A stretch of DNA of 62,063 nt from Verrucomicrobiota bacterium JB023 (GTDB lineage: Bacteria; Verrucomicrobiota; Verrucomicrobiia; Verrucomicrobiales; Akkermansiaceae), in assembly GCA_030673895.1 (NCBI GenBank), contig JAUTCR010000055.1, forward strand, positions 1 to 62,063, written 5' to 3'. Shown here piece by piece: positions 27,701-34,512 of the stretch. The notes beneath the pieces are model-generated. The model worked only from the letters and a program-made list of their open reading frames with translations, was not told the origin of the DNA and did no database searches. How positions within the stretch are numbered: position 1 is the stretch's first letter; each line of letters starts with the position of its first letter. Both the position numbers and the translations under genes were made by a program.

Positions 27701-28335
27701 TTTTTGAGGACAATGGGAAAGGGGAAAGAGGTGACTTGGGCGCGGTGGTGAAGGCGATCTTGCTCGATCCGGAGGCCCGTGACGAAATGGATGCGGTGAC
27801 GGGCGGAAAGCTGAGTGAGCCGATCTTGCGTCCTCTCCGGCTTCTGCGGGCTTTCCCCAAGGCTCCGACGAGTAACCCCCCGGTTCTTGGACGCTATCTG
27901 TTGAATAATCCGAAGGGGATTCTCGAGCAATCTCCTCTGCAGGCCAATAGTGTGTTCAACTTCTTCAGCCCAGACTATGAAGAACCGGGGCCACTCAGTG
28001 AGGCCGGTTTAGTCGCTCCCGAATTCGAGATCGCGACTGAGATCACCACGGTGGATACCGCGAACTATCTCTTCGATGGCATCAAGAAAGGGTTTGCCAC
28101 GAAATACTGGGCTCCTTCCCAGCCAGTTGATATCGAGGGACTCACTGAATTGTGGGAAAGTCCGGATGCGCTGTATCAGCAAATCGAAATTCTCACACTT
28201 GCTCGTCCAATGTCCGAAGAGCTTGCCGCCGGACTTGCCGCCATCCATGCAAGTTATCAGGGTGATGCCGAAGAAGGGGTGATTACCATGCTCCAGCTGA
28301 TCTCAGCCTCTCCCGAATTCGCTGTCGAACGATAG
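21796..28335 (+). CDS. Giant secreted DUF1800 protein with six PA14-PKD-like modules
   Basis: A 2179-aa exported protein. After a signal peptide (about residues 1-25) come six modules of about 265 aa starting near residues 53, 317, 583, 852, 1113 and 1384. Each has a PA14-like beta sandwich (openings such as REVWTNIPG, QELWTDVPG; then YGVRMRAYLTPPEDADYTF, YGQRLTGYLSVPIDGNYEF), and the first five are followed by a PKD/Ig-like domain. An HYR/DUF5011-like Ig domain follows (about 1540-1625), then the DUF1800 domain (about 1650-2179: HEASRFLKQATFGPT, RETLQLFSIGL, YTGWTF). PA14 domains usually bind carbohydrate, so it may work on surface or polymer glycans. DUF1800 function is unknown; it is nearly always beside a DUF1501 gene, as here (34 bp). 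TTG 21736 is an alternative start adding 20 residues. Confidence 0.88.
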   Translation: MQTQASTLLAAACLSLASPCHGEVSLPSSQSQKDATISSSRRSLVAPEQGVLREVWTNIPGSTISYLTSSSNFPDNPALSAVDESFATPSGFADAYGVRMRAYLTPPEDADYTFWISGDDNCELWLSSDNNSENRQLIAKVPGHSSVEQWTKFEEQQSTPISLVGGASYYIEALMKEGAGGDHLSVGWSADPEATPVVIGKDYLRPFKVVPISDGLEVEAGVEVDLYQPNWSLVTEGQAIDAVSGTRNLVVNWVQVEGPETASILQPQELSTTIEFSEAGHYRFRLNVSNDERSHSDELHVVVHPSLHEHAGHALTEYWFNIKGSLASLEGHVGYPDFPQAHSITTSLSSERLADLFGSRTWGHLLVPETGNYQFYLAGNQRAEFRLDTGNGYQRLAFVEQAVSRGDYTAHEGQVSVPVYLKAGAYPFEVLFQEDWSDDFFSLLWKKPERDFLEEITGEFLAPPAEWEQRIESTPEFGPEVEYAVYAGLDQEIYLPDLKTKLEAYERRRATMGDVVTRGWRQISGPDSAVLQSAEEKATNVLFAEAGRYVFQYYIQTTAGISADEVQIAVKPRINDKTGYFTREVWVSQQYNTLADLRADPDFPENPDIVSLIPNLQQGNSWGSRYGARVTGLLHIPESEEKSVDYTFYVHGDDAVEFSISTGPDEAGLRTVCSAPSSTGWEKFDKYSSQISEPVSLVPGETYFVELLHRELWGSDYFGVKWSNPLFPEPTLIDGSLSEAPKDGILFDGDLNYYAKAGPDRTYYWPHNEIELQGSVLKIQSTDNEASSYWSQVSGPEAELEGPDGTYCVARLSGPGSYLFRMTVEEGDFTHYDDIEIRVEEPVTENTGYLTRSLWLEVLGESFDSIREVDPALENPYFEDLFPGVEIPKNFTNYYGSRLKGYLTVPISGDYQFWIASRDHSELWFDEGSGGGSSKIASVSAYTGSRDWDRLDSQASEKIRLEAGVAYPLEILFKDYARNEYLSVALEGPATNGREVLSRGFLSPSHQAPIHNPEITLILGPERQLLWPENELSLAGLVYDLNEGPEPLSYQWSSSSEDVAISNESAPVTQLTFGSPGVYEVTLEVSDGENTTRDSVFIKVAEPLDAHSGGLYQELWTDVPGYSIDSLTTHPSFMEEAPLTGFVDSFETAPYTESNYGQRLTGYLSVPIDGNYEFFISSDDASEFWLNPTGPEFNGLELIANSPKWSGYYVWDKYPEQQSVPVSLEAGRQYALQVMHKQGTGSDSLAVAYRLAGSTEDPTVIPGIFLSTPDGLAPDELPDEISIDAGEPLNSTWPTNEVSLSGRAFDLVPGPDLLKVQWSVLEAPAGSETVYFSSPDSLFSRVTLPAPGEYRLKLTASDGQYVVSDDVMVTVGDSVAPDTGSLLSEVFRGISGNSVMDLLEHESFPDSPDERFQIRSFRVSDLGDSYGVRIQGYLRPPESGVYRFSLTANDWGEVFLSEDESEENKAILCLTTEAVGEGEWERYPEHQISRPVELVAGEKYYIEAFLKDNRSSDHLALAWNRPGSDAWEVIDGAFTSPFVREGESTAPVVQLEGESHLIHVVGRDFVDPGFSGFDALGADITGTVEVEGEVDTSVPGLYQVRYSVTDEAGNESELVTRTVEVVVADALAGTYAPDASAGHSVEPWVEPDNLSAHEASRFLKQATFGPTLASIAHVQEIGIEQWVEEQLLLPTTSHLEHLDLFSSFNGTRNQQLALASNGEGDLPGTVISSPMSSVDTEQRIWSWWSVSADADDQLRQRVAFALSEIFVISDSTVALRNYPRGVANYYDILARNAFGNYRELLEEVTLNPMMGIWLTMARSSQLQPDENLPRETLQLFSIGLNQLNLDGSEKLDEEGNPIPTYTQEDILELSRAYTGWTFSGSPEFNWSGPNGLDEINEMIAFSQHHDSGEKVLLGGATIPAGLTPREDLERALDIIFEHPNVAPFISRLLIQRLVTSNPSPAYIYRVASVFEDNGKGERGDLGAVVKAILLDPEARDEMDAVTGGKLSEPILRPLRLLRAFPKAPTSNPPVLGRYLLNNPKGILEQSPLQANSVFNFFSPDYEEPGPLSEAGLVAPEFEIATEITTVDTANYLFDGIKKGFATKYWAPSQPVDIEGLTELWESPDALYQQIEILTLARPMSEELAAGLAAIHASYQGDAEEGVITMLQLISASPEFAVER

Positions 28336-28369
28336 CCCCGCGAATATTTTGACCTGAACCGACGAACCA

Positions 28370-29782
28370 ATGAGTGATCAATTAAATTCTCCCAATCTAC
28401 TGACCCGACGCAAGTTTTTGGGCCAGACCGCTTGTTCGGCAATGACCACGGCGAGTCTTCTCAATTCGTTGCTGACCATGCGCTCAGTCAACGCGCAATC
28501 AGCAGGCGTTGCCAAGGAAGCCGATGACTATAAGGCTCTGGTCTGCATCTTCCTTTTCGGAGGAAACGACTCGGCCAATATGCTGGTGCCGAGTGAAGCG
28601 GGCGCCCATGCGAAGTATTTGGAGAGTCGCGCGGAATTGGGGCTTGCCCGGAGCGAATTGCTTCCTCTCGGGGCGAGCAATGATCCCGGCTTGGATTTGG
28701 CTGTGCATGGAGCGATGACGGGTTGTGAGCGAATGTTCAAGGAGAAGAACCTCGCCTTCTTGGCCAATGTCGGCACCTTGTTAGGGCCGGCGACTCTGTC
28801 GGACTACCGGAATGGCACAGCGGTCATTCCCGACCATCTTTTTTCCCATAGCGATCAGCAGGTGGCATGGCAAACTTCCGCTCTATCCGACAATCTCTAC
28901 TATCAGCAAACAGGCTGGGGTGGTCGCATCGCGGATGCCCTTATGGCCAGCCAGGAGGAAGCCAAAATATCCATGCTCGTCTCCTTGAGTGGCACGAATT
29001 TCTTCCAGGTCGGCAAGACGCTTCTTCCCTTCCGCATGGGTGCGGATGGTGCTCCTACCTATCATTTGGGTAAGGGGGAAAGCGACCGGGAGATGACCCG
29101 CTACGAGACTTTTCGTAGTTTGCTGAGTGCGGAGAATGCCAATATGATGGAAGAGGCATTCTCGGATCTATCCGAGCGGTCCATCCGGGATGCTGATACG
29201 ATCAACGCGGCGATCGAGAATACCGGAGATTTCGAAACAATCCCCGGTTCAAATCTTGGCAATCAACTGAGGATGGTAGCCAAGCTCGTGGAGGCGAGGA
29301 AAGAGCTCGGGATGAAGAGGCAAGTATTCTTCGTTGCTACCGGTGGTTTCGATACACACGGCGAGCAGCTCTACACCCACTCGGGCTTGCTTTCTGGAGT
29401 GAGTTCCGCTCTCACTGGGTTCCATGACGCTCTCGACTCTATCGGAGCCTCGGATATGGTCACCAGTTTCACGGCCTCGGACTTCGGGAGGACCTACGAT
29501 TCCAATGGCCGGGGGTCCGACCACGGCTGGGGTGGGCACCATCTCATCTCGGGAGGAGCTGTCGATGGGGGTAAAATTTATGGGGAATTCCCGGATCCTG
29601 ATATCACGACAGGTAGCCATCTCTTGGATACCGGGCGGGGACGATGGCTTCCGACGACCTCAGTCGATCAGTATGGTGCGACCATGGCCCGTTGGTTTGG
29701 GCTGAGCGACAGCCAGATCCATGACGTCTTCCCCAACCTGAAGAATTTTTCGAACCAGGATCTCCAATTCATGTTGGCTTGA
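28370..29782 (+). CDS. DUF1501 domain protein with Tat signal
   Basis: A 470-aa protein whose N-terminus carries a twin-arginine signal (LLTRRKFLGQTACSAM, residues 11-26), implying export of a folded protein, and a DUF1501 domain with the usual LVCIFLFGGNDSANMLVP, DHLFSHSDQQVAWQ, GGFDTHGEQ and the C-terminal SDFGRTYDSNGRGSDHGWG motif. The family belongs to the alkaline-phosphatase/sulfatase-like fold group; its reaction is not established. It follows the DUF1800 gene by 34 bp and the two surely form one transcription unit. Coupled function at the cell surface is likely; substrate unknown. Confidence 0.92.
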   Translation: MSDQLNSPNLLTRRKFLGQTACSAMTTASLLNSLLTMRSVNAQSAGVAKEADDYKALVCIFLFGGNDSANMLVPSEAGAHAKYLESRAELGLARSELLPLGASNDPGLDLAVHGAMTGCERMFKEKNLAFLANVGTLLGPATLSDYRNGTAVIPDHLFSHSDQQVAWQTSALSDNLYYQQTGWGGRIADALMASQEEAKISMLVSLSGTNFFQVGKTLLPFRMGADGAPTYHLGKGESDREMTRYETFRSLLSAENANMMEEAFSDLSERSIRDADTINAAIENTGDFETIPGSNLGNQLRMVAKLVEARKELGMKRQVFFVATGGFDTHGEQLYTHSGLLSGVSSALTGFHDALDSIGASDMVTSFTASDFGRTYDSNGRGSDHGWGGHHLISGGAVDGGKIYGEFPDPDITTGSHLLDTGRGRWLPTTSVDQYGATMARWFGLSDSQIHDVFPNLKNFSNQDLQFMLA

Positions 29783-30016
29783 TTCCCGATTCTTTCTCAA
29801 CCCTCTTGTCTACTATTGACTTACTAGATGGCTTGAGAGCCGCCCACTGATGCAGAATCTAAGGCGGTCATCATTTTCTGGCCGGTAGGCGCTTTGCCCC
29901 CGGAAAGCTCTGGCTCGACGAGAACCGAGCGAATTGTTTGAAAAGACCCAAGAGGCAGCAAGAGAGGAGGGCGTGACGATGGGATTTGCTTCTCGTCCGT
30001 CTACCAGAAGGGTAGT

Positions 30017-30574
30017 ATGCTCAAAATGAGTTCATCGTCCAAAATGAGTCGACAGCATCTGCTCGTCGTATCGATGGTATTCGCTGCCCTTCTCATCCTC
30101 TGTACACTTTTGCTGTTTTGGAGTCGTTCGGACAAGGGGCTCTCCTCTGAGCAGGTCGAGGAAGACCTCAAGGAGACAGCTAAAGAGACGAGCGTGAAGC
30201 CATCAAAGCCACAGCTGCCTCCGGGGCCTCTCAATGCTTTAATGACGCCGGGCCTAAGCCCAGCGAGACAGACGGAAATTATCGGGAATCTTTATCTCGA
30301 TTATTGGATTGGCAATCGTTCCTTGCCAACGGGGACAATGGAGGAAATGGCCGCTGCCTTGGCGGGGGATAATAAGCGCGGAGCGGTCTATGTACCTAGA
30401 AACCATCCTGCCCTGGGGGAGGATGCTTTCTTGGCTGGTGAGGATCAATTACGCGTGCACATCCGTTCTTCCCGGGAGGGCCGTTTCGAGGTGATCCATT
30501 CCGGCGAAGATAAGCTATTTTTCACCGATGATGATTTGGTGAGACCGTTCCCCCTGAACAGTGGGAATCCGTAG
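30017..30574 (+). CDS. Hypothetical membrane-anchored protein
   Basis: A 185-aa protein of unknown function. One transmembrane segment (LLVVSMVFAALLILCTLLLFW, about residues 14-34) acts as an uncleaved anchor, then an acidic/Lys-rich linker and a Pro-rich stretch (KPSKPQLPPGP) precede a soluble domain. The C-terminus (HSGEDKLFFTDDDLV) resembles the SGxDxxxxTDDDI end of general secretion pseudopilins, but no prepilin cleavage motif is present. ATG 30017 has a rare good Shine-Dalgarno (AGAAGGG, 5 nt upstream). It is isolated between the DUF1501 gene and a convergent barrel gene. Confidence 0.65.
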   Translation: MLKMSSSSKMSRQHLLVVSMVFAALLILCTLLLFWSRSDKGLSSEQVEEDLKETAKETSVKPSKPQLPPGPLNALMTPGLSPARQTEIIGNLYLDYWIGNRSLPTGTMEEMAAALAGDNKRGAVYVPRNHPALGEDAFLAGEDQLRVHIRSSREGRFEVIHSGEDKLFFTDDDLVRPFPLNSGNP

Positions 30575-30772
30575 TCGATCTAGCGCTCTGGCGCCGGACA
30601 CCACCTGCAGCGGCTATTGCGAGTCGCTCGAACACTTCGGTGCGGCCTCCGCCTTCCCGCAGCAGCAGAAAAGTCCCGTCACCATCCTGTGTGACATGGC
30701 TGGGAAAACGAATCATCCCGGCCGGTCCAGAGTCAACGACCAGACCGGCAAGGGTTGGAAGGTGAGGTTTTC

Positions 30773-31708
30773 TCAGAACCGCCAAAGGGCGTCGATTGTC
30801 CAACGATCTTCGGTGATGTTGCTGTCCTCATCGGTCAGCGGGAATTCATAGGCAAAGCCGACCGAGAACTGCTCTGTCAAGCGACTGCGGAATCCGATTC
30901 CCATCGTGACGTAGTCAGTCGAATCCGAGGCTCCCCAGTTAAGCAGGTCGGCTCCTTCGGAAGGCGCGACCGCAGGGACGGCTCCCCCCACTTGGGCATC
31001 GAAGCGACTCCCTCCGTCGCCCTCATCAAATACGTGGAACCAATTGGCCTCCACAAGTGGGATGAACCATGGGTGAGCCTCGTAGCTGATGTGGGCGCTC
31101 AGGAACCCCTGGGTGGCGAAGGAATCATCCAAGGGCAATTGAACCCCTGTTCCGGCCGCGAATTGCCAGCGGTCGGCTAGCTTGACCCCTTGTAGGGTGA
31201 GATTGACCAAGCCATCTCCCGCCCCTTGGAAAACATCTTCATCGCCGATGGCAAACTCGAACATGGCGCTGGTGCTGACTACAAAATGATTCGCTGGATC
31301 ATAGAGGAAAGCATACTTCAAGCCCCCTCCTACATTGGCGAAACCCTCCTCTTGGGTGAAGGTATTCTCGGGGTTGAAGTCCACATACCCGTCCTTCATC
31401 GCGACGATGGAGAGCCGCTCGCTCAGTGCAATCTCGAACTGAAGAGCATAGAGATTAAGGTCGCCACCGAAGGGCACGTCACCGATGGACGTGCTTAGCT
31501 GATCAGGAAACCGGTGGTGCATGTAAATGCCATGAACTTGGGTGCGGGGAAGGGCGAGATCGAAGAGGGTAGGATTCGTAATCGGTCTGCGGATGGAGGC
31601 AAATGCATCAACTTCCGGCATGGGAGCCATGGGCGTGTGCGGGACACTCGAGGTTCCGGCGGCGAGCGTTCCAGTTAGAGCGGCGGTGAGTAAGGTAGCA
31701 GTTCTCAT
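30773..31708 (-). CDS. Predicted outer-membrane beta-barrel protein
   Basis: A 311-aa exported protein with a clear signal peptide (MRTATLLTAALTGTLAAGTSS). The mature part alternates short amphipathic strands with Gly/Asp-rich turns (ERLSIVAMKDGYVDF, VGGGLKYAFLY, YVTMGIGFRSRL, FSVGFAYEFPL) and ends with an aromatic residue in WTIDALWRF, the classic signature for outer-membrane insertion. It resembles uncharacterised barrels rather than a named porin. ATG 31708 is preferred to a TTG five codons upstream. It lies 245 bp downstream of the metal ABC permease gene; a functional link is not shown. Confidence 0.65.
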   Translation of the reverse strand: MRTATLLTAALTGTLAAGTSSVPHTPMAPMPEVDAFASIRRPITNPTLFDLALPRTQVHGIYMHHRFPDQLSTSIGDVPFGGDLNLYALQFEIALSERLSIVAMKDGYVDFNPENTFTQEEGFANVGGGLKYAFLYDPANHFVVSTSAMFEFAIGDEDVFQGAGDGLVNLTLQGVKLADRWQFAAGTGVQLPLDDSFATQGFLSAHISYEAHPWFIPLVEANWFHVFDEGDGGSRFDAQVGGAVPAVAPSEGADLLNWGASDSTDYVTMGIGFRSRLTEQFSVGFAYEFPLTDEDSNITEDRWTIDALWRF

Positions 31709-31953
31709 GAGTCGATTTGTCAATTTGGTCGTTCGATGAATTGACTCTGTCTCAAGTCGGCGTCCTTGGCTCGTCGGGGACTCTCAGTGACTGTGCATAT
31801 TTTGCTGTCTCTCGGTAAGGGAAGGGCCGGCTGGCTTCACGACAAGCGTTTCCGGATGAGGAGAAGCTCGCTCTAACAGACCTCAAGGCGGGCGACATCT
31901 GCAGGTCCCAGTGCTCGAGTGTCGCCGCGATTTGGGCAGAGGACCGCGTCGGC

Positions 31954-32895
31954 CTACAGCGATCTTTCCTTGGCGGTCTCCGCCTCGAAGTCGGGATGTA
32001 GCTCATCCCAGTTCTGACCTCTTCTCAGGGCATCACGCCCGAGCTTCGTCATCCAGACGACGATGAACAAGAGACCAGCAGATGTGGCAATCATGCCCGA
32101 GGTATTTGTCGATGAGAGGCCGAATGCGGCCGGAATGGCCACGGCGCTATAGTGTCCCAAGAAGGCACTGGCGACGGCAAAGACAGAGGCAATTGAGAGC
32201 ACGGGGATGAGTTTGTTGCTCAAGAGAAGAGCGGTGGCAGGCGGAACGATGAGCATCGCAATGACGATGATGGAACCCACGGCCTCGAAGGCGGCTACCG
32301 TCGTGATCGCGACCATGGTCATCAATAGGTAATGGAGAAAATGGGAATTGAAGCCCAGTGTATCGGCAAGGCCGGGATCGAAGGCGGAAAGGCGGAACTC
32401 CTTAAAGAAAGCAATGATGATGAGAAGATTCAGCAGCAGCACGCCCCCGGCAACCAATGCCGCGCGGGGGATGGTCAGGGAGCCCAGCTCGACAGTGTCA
32501 ATGGGGGTGAATTCGATCGCCCCATAGAGGACGCAGCCGGGATCGAGATCGACGTGGTCAGCTGCCCGAACGATGAGGAGGAGCCCGATGGCAAAAAGGG
32601 TGGTGAAGACGATGCCCATGGCCGCCCCCTTATCGACATTGCCAAATCGCGCAATCCATTGGGTGAAAGCGGCTGTCAGGACGCCGGTGAGGGCCGCGCC
32701 GATGAACATGGGGAAGCTTGCCCGGGTCTGGGTCAGCAAGAAAGCGATGGCCAGACCAGGGAGAACGGCGTGGGAAATCGCATCACCCATCATGGACATC
32801 TTTCGCAGGACGAGAAAGCAGCCCGGGAGGGCGCAAGCGACAGCCGTCAAGGCGCCGGTCACGACGATCCAGGTGTCAAAGGTGCTCCAGTTCAT
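31954..32895 (-). CDS. Metal ABC transporter permease (ABC-3 / ZnuB-MntB family)
   Basis: A 313-aa integral membrane permease with eight or nine helices. The family is marked by GCFLVLRKMSMMGDAISHAVLPG near the N-terminus and EAVGSIIVIAMLIVPPATALLL with the following helices, as in ZnuB, MntB or iron-transport permeases. It would carry Zn, Mn or Fe across the inner membrane with an ATPase and a periplasmic binding protein, but neither gene is next to it: downstream is a barrel protein and upstream about 650 bases without genes. A C-terminal soluble tail (RGQNWDELHPDFEAE) is present. Metal specificity cannot be assigned. Confidence 0.88.
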   Translation of the reverse strand: MNWSTFDTWIVVTGALTAVACALPGCFLVLRKMSMMGDAISHAVLPGLAIAFLLTQTRASFPMFIGAALTGVLTAAFTQWIARFGNVDKGAAMGIVFTTLFAIGLLLIVRAADHVDLDPGCVLYGAIEFTPIDTVELGSLTIPRAALVAGGVLLLNLLIIIAFFKEFRLSAFDPGLADTLGFNSHFLHYLLMTMVAITTVAAFEAVGSIIVIAMLIVPPATALLLSNKLIPVLSIASVFAVASAFLGHYSAVAIPAAFGLSSTNTSGMIATSAGLLFIVVWMTKLGRDALRRGQNWDELHPDFEAETAKERSL

Positions 32896-33549
32896 TACTG
32901 CGTTCTAAGGAAGCGTAATCCTCCCGAGGCACAACTGGAAACTCGCCATGTCGACCCGCAATGACGAGCGTACTGGCGGAAGCTCAGAGAGGCACTTGGT
33001 CCGCCAGGCCGGGCGGTCGAAGGCCCGCTCGGTCGTGATGAGGTAACGCTAATTGCCTTCTCCTTTCGAATCTCCCACAGAAATGGGATCTCCAGCATAC
33101 AGATCCAACCTGCGAGATGAGCTGTTTTCTTGAAAGCAGGGCGATGGCTTCCCAAGCGATGTTTTCTACTATGAGTGTCGTCAGTTAGGTGCCCTTGAAT
33201 AAGGATATCGCTCAAGTGCCAAATAGGCTGTGAACCAGGTCAGGGGGGACTGACTTCGTCGTCGATCTCTCCTTGTCCGCATGTTTGGCCTTCTCTGAGA
33301 GTTGTCACGTGCCCTGCGGCGATGGCGTTGCGAGCTGAGAGACAGCAAGGTCTGTCTCGATCTGAATGCCTACCGATCCCGTTCTCTCGAGGAAGGTGAG
33401 CAGCGAGGGAATTAGAGGTCGCTCAAATCGAGTTAAGCTTCGCTTTTTGGAAAAGATAAGTTTCAAACAAGTTGTATCAATTATCTATCAATTTGCGAAA
33501 TGAATTCTTGGGTTGTCTGATTTTGGGTTGTTCGGTAGTCTCTCCTCAC
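32896..33549. other. Long gene-poor region upstream of the ABC permease
   Basis: About 650 bases without a convincing gene. A minus-strand frame (33215-32895) stays open up to the permease start, but its Arg/Ser/Pro-rich composition looks like chance. The last 130 bases before the AP2-like gene are A/T-rich and probably contain its promoter. A missing transporter subunit might once have stood here, but I see no remnant. Confidence 0.45.
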
Positions 33550-34044
33550 ATGGCGAAGTATCTGACCAAGAACGTTCAAGAAAACTGCTACATGGTTCGC
33601 ATCATGAGGCAGGGGAAGAAATATCAGAAGAACTTCTCGAAGAAGAAATATGGGGGATGGAGGAAAGCGGAGGCTGCTGCCAAGGAGTGGCGTGACGAGA
33701 TGCTGGAGACTCTCCCTCCCATTGCGATGAATCAGGAAGGGCGATCGGCGAACAATCTCTCCGGCGTGGTGGGAGTCTATCTGGCGAACGCAAACTTCAC
33801 CAAGCGAGGGAAGCAGTATGACTACTGGCGCTGGGTCGCCAAGTGGCCTGGCTGCGAGCGACGGGGAGGGATGACCTGGTCAGTCAACAAATATGGTGAG
33901 GCCGAAGCGTTCGCACTGGCCGTGCTTTCGCGGGAACTGCGCTCGGTCGACCGGGAAGCAATTCTCGCACGCTTCAAGAAGCTCAAGGGGACGAAGAAGC
34001 TCGAGAAAATCTACGAGAAGCGAAATCTGATTCTCGAGTATTAG
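33550..34044 (+). CDS. AP2-like DNA-binding protein, two tandem domains
   Basis: A small basic protein (164 aa) of uncertain function. It contains two successive segments with the pattern of AP2/ERF or AP2-like integrase N-terminal DNA-binding domains: residues about 5-55 (NCYMVRIMRQGKKYQKNFSK, then KYGGWRKAEAAAKEWRDEM) and about 75-135 (GVVGVYLANANF, YWRWVAKWPG, NKYGEAEAFALAVLSREL). Each has a basic three-strand part and an Ala-rich helix. Stand-alone AP2-like proteins occur in Verrucomicrobiota and Planctomycetota; related domains are in homing endonucleases and phage integrases, but no nuclease or recombinase domain follows here. ATG 33550 gives a compact product; an in-frame TTG at 33472 adds 26 residues. 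Its TAG stop touches an inverted-repeat element. Confidence 0.6.
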   Translation: MAKYLTKNVQENCYMVRIMRQGKKYQKNFSKKKYGGWRKAEAAAKEWRDEMLETLPPIAMNQEGRSANNLSGVVGVYLANANFTKRGKQYDYWRWVAKWPGCERRGGMTWSVNKYGEAEAFALAVLSRELRSVDREAILARFKKLKGTKKLEKIYEKRNLILEY

Positions 34045-34377
34045 CCCGTTTCTCAAAAGTCTTTTCGCCTATCGGGTTTTTGCCCAATTTTGGTGAACAG
34101 CTTTCTACGAAAGAAGCGGCCCGGATCTGGACAGCTTTACCCGATGGCTGCGTTACTCCTCGGTCATTGGTCCCGACCAACTTTGCTGCTCCCCTCCGGT
34201 CGCCCCCTGCGGGCAGCCTCATGGCTGGCTGTCTCGCTCCGCTCGGCTCTCCTCGCGCGTTGATGCCTGCGGCACCCTGCGGGCAATCCTACTGATTGTC
34301 TGTCTCCGCTTTGCTCCGGCTGCCCTCGGAAAAAGCTGTTTCGGCGATAAACGAAATAACTTTTGAGAAGCGGCCTA
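34045..34377. repeat. Structured element bounded by long inverted repeats
   Basis: The left end (34045-34074) and right end (34345-34377) form an imperfect inverted repeat of about 30 bases: TTCTCAAAAGT, then TTTCG and TATCG blocks, match in inverted order with 2-base differences between blocks. Further in, GAACAGCTTT near 34094 faces AAAGCTGTTT near 34335. The interior is C/T-rich and non-coding, with two roughly 50-base direct repeats offset by 70 bases. It looks like a MITE-like or REP-like structured element, or a large folded RNA; nothing known is recognised. Confidence 0.7.
34205..34320. repeat. Two direct repeats with covarying hairpins
   Basis: Units start with CCCTGCGGGCA at 34205 and 34275. 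Each then forms a 5-bp hairpin at the same place: CAGCC-TCAT-GGCTG (34214-34227) and CAATC-CTACT-GATTG (34284-34298). Two of the five base pairs differ between copies and both change on both sides (G-C to A-T, C-G to T-A), so pairing is kept. CCC-TGC-GGG mini-hairpins precede both. Confidence 0.65.
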
Positions 34378-34434
34378 GGATTCGGGGAGCAGGCTGCCCA
34401 GCTCAGGAGTATAGAAAACTGCGAGTATCATGAA
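34378..34434. other. Short spacer between the inverted-repeat element and a terminator
   Basis: Fifty-odd bases with no coding frame; together with 34045-34377 it makes the whole stretch from the AP2-like stop codon to the ThuA gene non-coding. Confidence 0.4.
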
Positions 34435-34435
34435 A

Positions 34436-34470
34436 CGAAAAGGCTCTCCCGAGGGAGAGCCTGATTTTTG
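34436..34470 (-). terminator. Terminator of the ThuA-domain gene, possibly bidirectional
   Basis: GGCTCTCCC and GGAGAGCC pair across a 3-nt loop (34442-34461). Minus-strand transcripts meet TTTTCGTTT after the stem, plus-strand transcripts meet TGATTTTT, so it can work from both sides. It lies about 45 bases past the minus-strand ThuA stop. Confidence 0.8.
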
Positions 34471-34512
34471 CCCTAAGGGCGAAAGGTTAGCCTGACGCTA
34501 ATCAAACGGCGA

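Noticed and set aside
31752-32006. 84-aa minus-strand frame
   Set aside because: Overlaps the ABC permease 3' end, no recognisable feature.
32895-33215. 106-aa minus-strand frame ending at the ABC permease start
   Set aside because: Considered as a lost transporter subunit, but composition and lack of any ABC or binding-protein motif argue against it.
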